Assembly: GCF_024360925.2 (NCBI RefSeq)
Contig: NZ_CP113517.1
Coordinates: 3,472,001 to 3,536,000 of the forward strand
Origin: Methylomonas rapida
GTDB taxonomy: Bacteria > Pseudomonadota > Gammaproteobacteria > Methylococcales > Methylomonadaceae
Reading direction: 5' to 3'
Length of the DNA stretch: 64,000 nucleotides
This document shows, piece after piece, positions 19,001-27,602 of this stretch. The position numbers and the translations under genes are program-made. The notes under the pieces are model-generated. The model saw nothing but the letters and a program-made list of their open reading frames with translations, made no database searches and was not told the origin of the DNA. Positions within the stretch are counted from its first letter, which is position 1. Each line of letters begins with the position of its first letter.

Positions 19001-21190
19001 GGCTTGGCGGTATTCCGGCAAGCCATGACGATACGGGTATTGCCGGAAGCCAAAACCCGCCGCTATAACAAGGGCGATTATCAGCCATTGTCTCAGCATT
19101 ACGGCGAACGGGTGTTTCAAATCCATGTAATGAACGAATACGCCCGCCGCGGCCTGGAAAAAATCGGTCAGGCGCTGGCCTTTGTGGTGGCTTATTTCGC
19201 GATGGACAAGACCGAATTCGTCAAACGTTATTTCGCCGATCGCCGCGAAATACTCGAGCGCGCGACCAGCCAGCAATCGTTTCAGCGCATCGTCTCCGAC
19301 CTGCAAAATCCGGAACAAATCGCGCTTGTGGCCGGCGCCGAAGACCGCAATACCCTGATCCTGGCGGGCCCCGGTTCAGGCAAGACGCGAGTCGTGGTGC
19401 ATCGCTGTGCTTACCTGCTGCGCGTCAAACGCGTACCGGCCCGCAGCATGCTGATCTTATGTTTCAACCGCAACGCCGCCACCGAATTGCGCAAACGCTT
19501 GAGCGATCTGGTTGGCGACGACGCCAAGGGCGTCACCATACAGACGTATCACGGTCTGGCCTTGCGCTTGACTGGTCACGCCTTGAGTAACGCCGGCGAG
19601 CAGAGCGAACTGACATTCGCCAACATCATCGAAAACGCCATCAAGTTATTGCTGGGCGAACAATCGCTACTGGGACTGGAAGCCGACGAAAGCCGCGATC
19701 GCCTGCTGGCCGGCTACCGCTATATCCTGGTCGATGAATATCAGGACATCGATGAGCAACAATACCGGCTGATTTCCGCCATCGCCGGACGCACCGCCGA
19801 CGATGACGCCAAGCTGACGATACTGGCCGTGGGCGACGATGATCAAAACATCTATCAGTTTCGCGGCGCCAACGTCGGTTTCATCAAGCAATTTCAAAGT
19901 GATTACCAGGCCGAGTTGCATTATCTGCTGGAGAACTACCGTTCCAGCGCCCACATCATCGCCGCCGCCAATGCCCTGATCGCCCACAACCGCGATCGCA
20001 TGAAGCAGCAACAGCCTATCCGCATCAATCGCCAACGTAAAAACCTGGAAGCTGGCGGCCGCTGGCACCATCTGGATACTTTAGCGCGCGGTAGGGTACA
20101 ACAAATCGAAGTGGCCAACGAATCCATTCAAGCCCTGAATGTGGCGCATGAACTACAGCGCCTGCGGCAATTGGACCCTAGCTTGGACTGGTCGCAATGC
20201 GCGATTCTAGCCCGAGAATGGCGCTTGCTGAACCCGATTCGGGCGGAACTGGAACGGCAAGGCATTCCGCCCAGCATCATGCTGCCGAACACTGCCAATC
20301 CCAGCCCATTCCGCATCCGCGAGAACGCCGATCTGCTGCAGGCTCTAAAACAGGCCGGCAATACGTTGAATTCGGCCTCGTACTGGCTGGATTATCTGAC
20401 CGATCAATATCCAGCCGATAGCGAAAATACCTGGGCCAAACAATTACAAAACCTGTTGCAAGACTGGCAACGGGAAACCGCCGACGCCGAAGTCAGCAAC
20501 CGGCAAACCCTGGAATACCTCTGCGAAACCCTGGCCGAACAGCGCCGGGAACGGCGATGGGGTAACGGTGTATTACTCAGCACCGTACACGCCGTCAAGG
20601 GCATGGAGTTTGCGCACGTAATGGTCGTGGACGGCGGCTGGACCAGGCAGGATTTGGAAGAACAACGCCGTCTACTCTATGTCGCCATGACCCGGGCCAG
20701 GGAAACCTTATGCCTGATGCGTCGCCTGGATTGGCACAACCCGTTTTTGCCTGAAATCCAAGGCGATTACTTGCTAGTCAGAACCGCCCCCATACTAACG
20801 CCACAAGCGGTGGAGCTTGATCTGGTTTACCACATCATGAGCCTGCAGGAGCTGGATCTCGGCTATGCCGGCAGCTTTGACCCGCAGCACTCCATTCATC
20901 GCCAATTGACAAACTTGCGCCCTGGCGACGAGCTGACCCTGACTAACCAACACGGTAAATTGAGTTTGCAGGCCCAAGGGGAGACTATCGCGCGCCTGTC
21001 CCGTGCAGCCCACGCCATCTGGCAAGAGCGATTGCCTCACATAAAACGCATCACTGTCATCGCCCTGCTCAAACGCCATCACGAAGACGGCAACGTCGAA
21101 TATCACGGTCGTAGCAAGGTCGATGAGTGGGAAGTACCATTGGTCGAAGTGGTTTGGAAACAAAGCCAGACCCTTTTACATCGTCTCTAG
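16025..21190 (+). CDS. Exonuclease-RecQ-UvrD fusion helicase
   Basis: The protein is about 1721 aa. I place the start at ATG 16025 (MDWQGFFKRC) because the upstream in-frame ATG at 15983 lies in the rpe terminator loop. Three parts are visible. An N-terminal DEDD-type 3'-5' exonuclease-like region (about 1-110) has SLDIETNE, GHNLLGHD and VVDTLFLS. A RecQ-type SF2 helicase follows with Walker A PTGGGKS near residue 310, FDEAHCLSKWGHDFRP, and AGRAGRD. A C-terminal UvrD/PcrA-type SF1 helicase has AGPGSGKT near 1113, VDEYQDID near 1234, GDDDQNIYQFRG and HAVKGMEF. A Cys-rich CGKPGCSYC precedes the RecQ part. A role in DNA repair or genome defence is inferred. Confidence 0.9.
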   Translation: MDWQGFFKRCCSLDIETNENGEIFALAARFNNQVFQRSAPFSLNQVLRELDAFARHADLLLGHNLLGHDLPVCKSLSPDLSYLQKPVVDTLFLSPLAFPENPYHRLVKDYKLVRDGLNDPLLDAKLAESLLQDQWLALAAQPKDLLSFYHYAFSGADQYTGLRECLRALGALDINASQAFDLFKALCRGQVCETAFHKVILSYLPDPRKRPALAYCLAWLRVAGGNSVLPPWVRQTFHDVAPALRQLRDIPCGKPGCSYCQEVHDPVAQLTRYFGFPAFRNEPPAADGGSLQQQIVQAAMADTPLFAVLPTGGGKSLCFQLPALVRYQRRGVLTIVISPLQALMKDQVDNLRNKTGSPSAAALYGMLTPPERGEVLKAIQMGDIAILYVSPEQLRNSGFRKSIAQREIGCWVFDEAHCLSKWGHDFRPDYLYAARFIQEFAAEQNAIVPPVQCFTATAKQDVRDEIIDYFRAYLAQELAVFEGGVERNNLQFEVQTIGSNEKYARIQQLLSERLDQTEGSAIVYCSTQKNTEDVAEFLSQQNWQAAAFHAGKDAAEKRHIQESFIDGSIRVIAATNAFGMGIDKDNVRLVIHADIPGSLENYLQEAGRAGRDREAAECVLLFDEHDIETQFKLSAASQIDQRDIAQILRGLRRSKKDKNGNVVITSGEILQDDNIETSFDSDDRNAATKIITAVSWLERAGFIERNENRTQVFQGRPLVKDLDEAKGKIEKLGLSQRQQKRWLAILEQLFNADSDEGFSADELALLGEFAATDQDKPGETASQRVIRTLYDMTAQGLIQQNLLLTAFVRYKIADSSLLRLEKICPLERAMIEAMREQAPDAASNDWQLLSLRHVNQHLLDHGHSLSNPEVLRLLLNSLARDGLGLAGNKGSLTLRHRGLDQYAVKLNRGWPALIATAEKRQAIAKIALDRILANIPEDTKAGADLLVEFSAEQLMAALKQDLVAASEVKDHLAAVERALNFLHEQKIITLQQGLAVFRQAMTIRVLPEAKTRRYNKGDYQPLSQHYGERVFQIHVMNEYARRGLEKIGQALAFVVAYFAMDKTEFVKRYFADRREILERATSQQSFQRIVSDLQNPEQIALVAGAEDRNTLILAGPGSGKTRVVVHRCAYLLRVKRVPARSMLILCFNRNAATELRKRLSDLVGDDAKGVTIQTYHGLALRLTGHALSNAGEQSELTFANIIENAIKLLLGEQSLLGLEADESRDRLLAGYRYILVDEYQDIDEQQYRLISAIAGRTADDDAKLTILAVGDDDQNIYQFRGANVGFIKQFQSDYQAELHYLLENYRSSAHIIAAANALIAHNRDRMKQQQPIRINRQRKNLEAGGRWHHLDTLARGRVQQIEVANESIQALNVAHELQRLRQLDPSLDWSQCAILAREWRLLNPIRAELERQGIPPSIMLPNTANPSPFRIRENADLLQALKQAGNTLNSASYWLDYLTDQYPADSENTWAKQLQNLLQDWQRETADAEVSNRQTLEYLCETLAEQRRERRWGNGVLLSTVHAVKGMEFAHVMVVDGGWTRQDLEEQRRLLYVAMTRARETLCLMRRLDWHNPFLPEIQGDYLLVRTAPILTPQAVELDLVYHIMSLQELDLGYAGSFDPQHSIHRQLTNLRPGDELTLTNQHGKLSLQAQGETIARLSRAAHAIWQERLPHIKRITVIALLKRHHEDGNVEYHGRSKVDEWEVPLVEVVWKQSQTLLHRL

Positions 21191-21346
21191 CGATTGCATG
21201 GACACGCTGTCTCGCTCAATGGCGGGATGAATATGCAAGTAAGGCACGAGCGAAATATCGATCCCGTTTATCCAAAAGAGCCTCTATACTGCCCGCATGT
21301 TTTCAAGTTGACGCTTCCACCCCGCGGCTTTATCCAAATTACTGCC

Positions 21347-22117
21347 ATGCTCATCAACCCGGTCCTTGAACGGATAACCAAATACCTGTTTCTGCTTTGC
21401 GCCTGCATCGCCGGCATCCTGCATTTTCATCAAGACGCTTGGCCAGAGCCTGCTTATTACGACCAAAGCTTGTTGGAACCGCCGCTACAAACCGAAACAG
21501 ACCGGGATTCGTTTCTGATAGAGGCCAATGAACTGAAATACACGATTCATCCCAAATTCGATTACGAGCTATACGGTGTGGTCGTCAGCTATAGCAATGC
21601 CGACGGTTTTACCAATATCTGGCATCACAAGCGTTGGCGAGATTTCATCAATGTGCGCGATCTATGCGTGATTTGGGGTAAAAACGTCGAGTCGGGCGTG
21701 TATAAACGGATGAAATTCGACAGTGACAGCTGGACCTGCTGGGCTTATTGGCCAGATCAAGAAACCAGAACCCTGTTCACGATGAACGCGCTGTCGAATA
21801 ACCATATCGTGAGCGATGACGACAAGGTCAAGGCCGCCTTGATGCAAGCCGAACCCGGCGACCTGATCCGGCTGAAAGGCGTGCTGGCCGAATATATCAA
21901 TCATACCGGCGGTTATACTCGAGGCACCAGCACGACTCGCGACGATACCGGCCAGGGCGCCTGCGAAACGATTTATGTCGATGAATTTGCCATCGTCAAA
22001 AAAGCCAATCCGACGCTGCGCCGCCTCGCCAGTTTGTTTAACTGGCTGACGCTGATAAGCTTTGTCGGCTATTTTGCGCTGTTCATCTCAACGCCACCTA
22101 AGCCGCGCTACCGCTAA
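21347..22117 (+). CDS. Hypothetical membrane-anchored protein
   Basis: From ATG 21347 the product is 256 aa, with a hydrophobic helix near the N-terminus (about residues 12-28), a polar domain of about 190 residues and a second helix near the C-terminus (about 227-245). The domain between is probably extracytoplasmic. No family was recognised; WHHKRWRD and a Trp/Cys-containing SWTCWAYWP segment stand out. The frame extends upstream to 21194, but the extra 51 residues look non-coding. It lies between the large helicase and the Rof-like gene on the same strand; the context gives no clear function. Confidence 0.7.
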   Translation: MLINPVLERITKYLFLLCACIAGILHFHQDAWPEPAYYDQSLLEPPLQTETDRDSFLIEANELKYTIHPKFDYELYGVVVSYSNADGFTNIWHHKRWRDFINVRDLCVIWGKNVESGVYKRMKFDSDSWTCWAYWPDQETRTLFTMNALSNNHIVSDDDKVKAALMQAEPGDLIRLKGVLAEYINHTGGYTRGTSTTRDDTGQGACETIYVDEFAIVKKANPTLRRLASLFNWLTLISFVGYFALFISTPPKPRYR

Positions 22118-22150
22118 AATCAATCCATCAACATTTTCAGGGAGACCGAC

Positions 22151-22402
22151 ATGAGTAACTGTTCCGTAGCCTGCGATTTGCACGATTTCATCGAAATCGC
22201 CTGCATGTATCACTACCAGGTCAAACTCACCCTAAAAGATCAGACGAGCATCGAAGGCAAGGCCATCGACACCTTGATCGGCTGCGACAAACGGGAATAC
22301 CTGGTCATCGACACCGGTCAAAAACAGCAAATCGAATTGAATCAGCTGAGAAAATTGCAGGTGTTGACGCCCAAGGCGCAGTTTACGGAGGTATCATTCT
22401 GA
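22151..22402 (+). CDS. rof: Rof-like Rho-binding antiterminator
   Basis: An 83-aa protein that resembles Rof/YaeO, a small Sm-like protein that binds Rho and inhibits Rho-dependent termination. Matching features are the N-terminal CDLHDFIEIACMYHY segment, LTLKDQTSIEGKA and EYLVIDTGQKQQIEL. A GGGAG ribosome site precedes the ATG. It is followed by a convergent inositol monophosphatase gene. The family call rests on pattern recognition of a short protein; confidence is moderate to good. Confidence 0.8.
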   Translation: MSNCSVACDLHDFIEIACMYHYQVKLTLKDQTSIEGKAIDTLIGCDKREYLVIDTGQKQQIELNQLRKLQVLTPKAQFTEVSF

Positions 22403-22427
22403 GCCCTGCATGCATGCGCGAGTCAAA

Positions 22428-23192
22428 TCACATCAGCGGCAGAATCTGATCCAGGAGCTTGCCGTTGGTGGCCAGAATCTGCTTGGGGAATACGCCGGGG
22501 TTGCCTTTGAAATCGGTGATGGTTCCGCCCGCTTCCCGAACAATCAAAGCACCAGCGGCGACGTCATACAGATTCAGTTCCTGCTCCCAATACGCATCGA
22601 CCTGACCATCGGCCACCATGCATAGATCAAACGCGGCCGACCCTTGCCGGCGCTGCCCGGTAGTGGCTTGGGCGATGCGGCCGAAACGTTCCAGGTTATT
22701 GTCCTTAAGATATTGCCGCAAGCAGGCAAACCCGGTAGCCACCATGCTATCGGCCAGGCTGGTTTCGCCTGACACCTTGATGGGCTTGCCGTTTTTCCAG
22801 GCGCCTTTGCCTTTTTCGGCGCAATAATAATCGTCCAGCGCCGGTCCATAAACGGCGCCCATGACCAATTCACCGTCGATTTCCAGTGCCACGCTGACAC
22901 TCCAGTAATATTGACCCTTGGAAAAGGAATGCGTGCCATCGATAGGATCGACGATCCAGCGCTGTTTTTGATTATCGGTTTGCCCGCTTTCTTCGCCCCA
23001 GAAACCGTATTCCGGACATTGCTCGGTGAGCGCCTGCTTCAAATAGTTTTCCACGGCCACGTCGGCGTCGGTCACCAAATCGCGCGCGCTTTTCTTGTTG
23101 ATCGCAAGATTGTCGATGTCATTGAAGTAAGTCATCGCCACGTCACCCGCGGCACGGACGATTTTTTCCAGTTGGTCTAGCGTAATAGGCAT
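22428..23192 (-). CDS. Inositol monophosphatase family protein
   Basis: The 254-aa protein has the metal-dependent phosphatase signature: GEESG (Glu metal ligand), WIVDPIDGTHSF and a C-terminal AYWEQELNLYDVAAG, where most relatives have WDxxAG. Members hydrolyse inositol-1-phosphate (SuhB), 3'-phosphoadenosine-5'-phosphate (CysQ), fructose-1,6-bisphosphate or histidinol phosphate. The sequence does not decide which. A strong GAGGAA ribosome site lies before the ATG at 23192. It lies downstream of amtB in the same direction, 87 bases away, and may be transcribed with it. Confidence 0.88.
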   Translation of the reverse strand: MPITLDQLEKIVRAAGDVAMTYFNDIDNLAINKKSARDLVTDADVAVENYLKQALTEQCPEYGFWGEESGQTDNQKQRWIVDPIDGTHSFSKGQYYWSVSVALEIDGELVMGAVYGPALDDYYCAEKGKGAWKNGKPIKVSGETSLADSMVATGFACLRQYLKDNNLERFGRIAQATTGQRRQGSAAFDLCMVADGQVDAYWEQELNLYDVAAGALIVREAGGTITDFKGNPGVFPKQILATNGKLLDQILPLM

Positions 23193-23279
23193 ATGTTCCT
23201 CGAATGCTGGGACGGGCGAACCAGCCGTTTTCGGCCTGTTCGCCCAACAAAAGCCTATTGTAACCCGCCAGAGGTGTGA

Positions 23280-24575
23280 TCACAGGTTGTGATAGCCGGT
23301 CTCTTCGTGCAGAGCGATGTCCAGGCCTTGCACTTCTTCGTCTTCGGTTACGCGCAGACCGATCAGAGCATTGATCAGTTTCAACAACAAGTAACTGAAC
23401 AAACCACTCCAGACCACGGTGACCAATACCGCCAGCGCCTGTACCCCAACCTGATCGGCCATGCTGACGCCATTCAATCCCAAGCCACCGAAACTTTCGG
23501 CGGCGAACACGCCGGTCAGGATTGAACCAATGCAACCGCCCACGCCGTGCACCGGAAATACGTCCAGCGAATCGTCGATTTTCAACATCCGCTTGATGTA
23601 TTGCGTGGCATAAAAGCATACCGCGCCGGCGGTGATGCCTATCACCAGGCCGCCGATGGGGCCGACGTAGCCCGATGCCGGCGTGATGGTGCCGAGGCCG
23701 GCCACCATGCCGGTGACGATGCCCAATACGCTGGGCTTGCCGAAGCGTAGCCACTCGATGGTCATCCAGGTCAAGGATCCCGCGGCGGCGGCGATATGGG
23801 TCACGACGATGGCCATGCCGGCGCTGCCGTCCGCCTTCAACGCGCTGCCGCCATTGAAGCCAAACCAGCCAAACCAAAGCATGCCGGCGCCGGTCACGAC
23901 CATGGTCATGTTATGCGGCGGCATCGCCACGGTCGGAAAGCCGCGCCTGCGCCCCAACACCAAGGCCGAAACCAGCGCGGCGACGCCGGCATTGACGTGA
24001 ATCACGATACCGCCGGCGAAATCCTTGGCCCCCAAGGACGCCAGCCAACCGCCGCCCCACATCCAATGGCAGATGGGCATGTACACCACAATCAGCCACA
24101 ACGCGCTGAACCAAAGCATCGCGGAGAATTTCATGCGCTCGGCAAAGCCGCCGACGATCAAGGCCGGCGTGATGATCGCAAACGTCATTTGAAAAATAAA
24201 AAACACGGTTTCCGGAATATCGCCGGTCAGGCTTGCCGTGCCCATATCGGGCAAAAAGCTCTTGCCGCCACCGCCGATGAAAGGCTGCCAACTACCGCCG
24301 TCGGCGAACACGAAGCTGTAAACGCCGGCCAGCCAGAGCAGCGATACCAGGCAAGTAATCGCAAAGCATTGCATCAATACCGACAATACGTTTTTGCTGC
24401 GGACCAATCCGCCGTAAAACAATGACAGGCCTGGTAGCGTCATGAACAGCACCAGGGCGCTGGACGTCAATACCCAGGCGGTGTTGGCGGGATTCAAGGT
24501 TTCGGCGACGACCGCTTGAGAAAACATGGAGGCGGTGAGAGCCGAGAAAAAGGGGGTGTGGGTTTTTCTTATCAT
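23280..24575 (-). CDS. amtB: Ammonium transporter (second copy)
   Basis: A 431-aa Amt/MEP-family channel with a cleavable N-terminal signal (ending QAVVAET) and 11 expected helices. The twin pore histidines are seen in VIHVNAGVAAL and FPVHGVGGCIGS, and the AmtB family signature FYGGLVRSKN is near the start. It imports ammonium across the inner membrane and is gated by GlnK. It lies downstream of its own glnK (24679-25017), but an intrinsic terminator separates them, so expression may depend on read-through or its own promoter. It is a divergent paralogue of the amtB at 25194-26585. Confidence 0.95.
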   Translation of the reverse strand: MIRKTHTPFFSALTASMFSQAVVAETLNPANTAWVLTSSALVLFMTLPGLSLFYGGLVRSKNVLSVLMQCFAITCLVSLLWLAGVYSFVFADGGSWQPFIGGGGKSFLPDMGTASLTGDIPETVFFIFQMTFAIITPALIVGGFAERMKFSAMLWFSALWLIVVYMPICHWMWGGGWLASLGAKDFAGGIVIHVNAGVAALVSALVLGRRRGFPTVAMPPHNMTMVVTGAGMLWFGWFGFNGGSALKADGSAGMAIVVTHIAAAAGSLTWMTIEWLRFGKPSVLGIVTGMVAGLGTITPASGYVGPIGGLVIGITAGAVCFYATQYIKRMLKIDDSLDVFPVHGVGGCIGSILTGVFAAESFGGLGLNGVSMADQVGVQALAVLVTVVWSGLFSYLLLKLINALIGLRVTEDEEVQGLDIALHEETGYHNL

Positions 24576-24613
24576 AGTGGGTCAAAATAGGTAAAACCGA
24601 CGGCCTAAACAAC

Positions 24614-24647
24614 AAAATCGCCAAGGTCTCACAGACTTGGCGATTTT
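24614..24647 (-). terminator. Strong hairpin between glnK and amtB
   Basis: AAAATCGCCAAG (24614-24625) and CTTGGCGATTTT (24636-24647) pair perfectly, with further TCT/AGA pairing around a CAC loop. Read leftward the stem is followed by TTTTGTTGTTT. It lies inside what would otherwise be a glnK-amtB operon. Confidence 0.75.
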
Positions 24648-24678
24648 TTGCGGGGCTATCGGCGGATTCGATTAACGG

Positions 24679-25032
<354 letters not shown>

Positions 25033-25142
25033 TTAAGTTGATAATGATTTTTTGCCCACTGCTCGCATGATAAAGAATTCCTCGAAAACCTACAATTTGA
25101 CCGGCATATAGCGCTTATCAATCATAGAGTTACCAAAACGAC

Positions 25143-25167
25143 AAAAGGGCGCCTTGGAGGCGCCCTT
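25143..25167 (-). terminator. Terminator after amtB (first copy)
   Basis: AAGGGCGCC and GGCGCCCTT surround a TTGGA loop. Read leftward the stem is followed by TTTTGTCGTTTT. It should separate the upstream glnK-amtB pair from the second pair. Confidence 0.8.
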
Positions 25168-25193
25168 GTTTATCATAAGAGCCGCGGCGAAAA

Positions 25194-26585
25194 TCAGAGG
25201 TTGTAAGCCGATTCGCCGTGTTCGGTTACATCCAGACCTTGACGCTCGATGGCTTCTTCAACGCGCAGACCCACCAGCACATCGGCAATCTTGTATGCGA
25301 TGAACGAGGCAACGCCGGACCAGACGATGGCGACCGCAACACCCCAGGCTTGACTGCCGAATTGCGCTGCCATGTCGTATTCGGCCACGGCATTGCTGAC
25401 ATAGTCCCAAACCCCGGCGCCGCCCAGCGCGGGACTCGCCACTACCGCAGTGCCCAGCGCGCCGATGATGCCGCCGATACCATGCACGCCAAAGGCATCC
25501 AGGGAATCGTCGTAACCCAGTTTGTGTTTCAAACTGGTGACCGTCCAGAAACAAACCGCGCCAACCACCAAGCCCAGGAAAATCGAACCCATCGGGCCCG
25601 CCCAACCGCAGGCCGGGGTAATGGCTACCAAACCGGCGATCGCACCGGAAGTAGCGCCGAGCATGCTAGGCTTGCCGCGTACCAGCCATTCGGCACCCAC
25701 CCAGGCCAGGGTCGCGGCAGCCGCCGCCAACAAGGTGTTCAGAAATACCAAAGCCGCCAGCCCATTGGCTTCCAGATTGGAGCCCACGTTGAAACCGAAC
25801 CAGCCCACCCACAACAGCGATGCGCCTACCATGTTCATGGTCAGGCTGTGCGGCGCGATGAACTCTTTGCCGTAGCCGATACGCTTGCCTATCATCAAGC
25901 AACCCACTAAACCGGCTATGCCAGCATTGATGTGGACGACGGTGCCGCCGGCAAAATCCAGCGCGCCTTTTTGGAACAAAAAGCCTGCGGTTGCGCCAGC
26001 TGCGTCGGCGGCGGCTTGATCGGTGTAGGCATCGGGACCGGCCCAGAACCAGACCATGTGCGCCATCGGCAAATAACAGATCGTGAACCAGATCACGGTA
26101 AACACCAGCACGGCGGAAAACTTCACGCGCTCGGCAAACGCACCGACGATCAGCGCCGGCGTGATGCCGGAGAACGTCAACTGGAATGCCACGTAAATGA
26201 ATTCCGGCACGTAAACCCCTTTGCTGAAGGTGCCCGCCATCGAATCCGGCGTGATACCGCTCAAGAAGGCTTTGCTGAGGCCGCCGAAAAAGGCGTTGCC
26301 TTCGGTGAAGGCCAAGCTGTAACCGTAGCAGGCCCATAAAATCGCGGTCAGCGAAAAAATCACGAAGACCTGCATCAATACTGACAACATGTTCTTGGCG
26401 CGCACCATGCCACCGTAAAATAGCGCCAGCCCCGGAATCACCATGAGTATGACCAGCAATGTCGCGACGATCATCCAGGCCGTATCGCCCTTATTGACGG
26501 TGGGCGCGGCGGCTTCCTGAGCAATCGCCAGGTCCGTAACACCGAATAGCGCCAGTAACACCAGACCTAATACACAATGTTTCAT
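25194..26585 (-). CDS. amtB: Ammonium transporter (first copy)
   Basis: From ATG 26585 (GGGGAAAAA ribosome site just upstream) the product is 463 aa with a signal peptide ending IAQEAAAP. The upstream in-frame ATG at 26648 overlaps glnK and is less likely. Family hallmarks are ALFYGGMVRAKN, the twin-His motifs TVVHINAGIAGL and FGVHGIGGIIG, and 11 predicted helices. An insertion containing a DAAGATAGFLF stretch lengthens one loop compared with the second copy. It lies 20 bases after glnK and is probably co-transcribed from the sigma-54 promoter at about 27006-27023. Confidence 0.96.
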   Translation of the reverse strand: MKHCVLGLVLLALFGVTDLAIAQEAAAPTVNKGDTAWMIVATLLVILMVIPGLALFYGGMVRAKNMLSVLMQVFVIFSLTAILWACYGYSLAFTEGNAFFGGLSKAFLSGITPDSMAGTFSKGVYVPEFIYVAFQLTFSGITPALIVGAFAERVKFSAVLVFTVIWFTICYLPMAHMVWFWAGPDAYTDQAAADAAGATAGFLFQKGALDFAGGTVVHINAGIAGLVGCLMIGKRIGYGKEFIAPHSLTMNMVGASLLWVGWFGFNVGSNLEANGLAALVFLNTLLAAAAATLAWVGAEWLVRGKPSMLGATSGAIAGLVAITPACGWAGPMGSIFLGLVVGAVCFWTVTSLKHKLGYDDSLDAFGVHGIGGIIGALGTAVVASPALGGAGVWDYVSNAVAEYDMAAQFGSQAWGVAVAIVWSGVASFIAYKIADVLVGLRVEEAIERQGLDVTEHGESAYNL

Positions 26586-26604
26586 AATTTTTCCCCTTGC
26601 TGGA

Positions 26605-27023
<419 letters not shown>

Positions 27024-27083
27024 CACATAATCAATTGTTATTAAAAGACTTTTTATGAAACCCGTTTGCAATCCCCATTTTGA

Positions 27084-27100
27084 AGCACCAACTTGGCGCA
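27084..27100. promoter_or_regulatory. NtrC-type enhancer site (glnK-amtB side)
   Basis: AGCACCAACTTGGCGCA is a near-perfect dyad that closely matches known NtrC sites of the form TGCACCAnnnTGGTGCA. Its centre is about 71 bp upstream of the GG of the leftward sigma-54 promoter, a usual enhancer distance. Confidence 0.65.
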
Positions 27101-27462
27101 CGGCGCTTCATTTTGGTACCGCCCTTTTTGCGCAGGCACGGGATTAATAAGGAACATGTCATCAATACACCCGAAATTCCGCCCAGCTTTACCCTTTGAA
27201 GCGGGCATCACAAAAACCAGGTTAGACTGCATCTCAACATTCTGATTTCGTTGACTTATGCGACGCGGATCCAAGCTACATTTGGTCTTTTACGAAAGCC
27301 ATATGGAAAATAGGCCTGCAGAAATGCTTCGGATACCCCCCCCTAGCCGCTCTTTTCCCTAACGGAGAGAATTATTTTGAACGAAAGCAATACTCCGCGA
27401 TTCGTCGATAGCGGCAGGCTTTTGTTGTTTGACAACAACGAATAGACTTCAAGCAACAGAAT
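27101..27462. other. Intergenic region between divergent nitrogen operons
   Basis: No convincing gene is visible. A 73-codon leftward frame exists but has no ribosome site and overlaps the control region. The stretch includes a run of C residues near 27340 and separates the two sets of NtrC and sigma-54 elements. Confidence 0.5.
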
Positions 27463-27474
27463 TGGTGCAAGTAA

Positions 27475-27491
27475 TGCACTATAATGGTGCA
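27475..27491. promoter_or_regulatory. NtrC-type enhancer site (porin side)
   Basis: TGCACTATAATGGTGCA matches the NtrC operator consensus on both arms. An additional GTGCA/TGCAC pair overlaps it at 27465-27479. The centre is 72 bp upstream of the GG of the sigma-54 element that serves the porin gene. Confidence 0.75.
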
Positions 27492-27553
27492 ATCCCTATC
27501 GAATCGGCAGCTTATTCCACCCGCAGGCCACTGATGTACATAACTTCAAAACA

Positions 27554-27568
27554 TGGCACACATCATGC
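27554..27568 (+). promoter_or_regulatory. Sigma-54 promoter of the porin gene
   Basis: TGGCACACATCATGC fits TGGCACnnnnnTTGC with one mismatch; the GG and GC are 10 bases apart. It is about 35 bases upstream of the porin start codon at 27603, which leaves room for a short leader with a GGAGAA ribosome site. Confidence 0.8.
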
Positions 27569-27602
27569 TTTGAAGTTCATGAGTCTTAACTGGAGAACCC
27601 TT

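Noticed and set aside
27053..27274. 73-codon leftward frame in the nitrogen control region
   Set aside because: It overlaps the NtrC-type site, has no ribosome site, and its sequence has no family resemblance.
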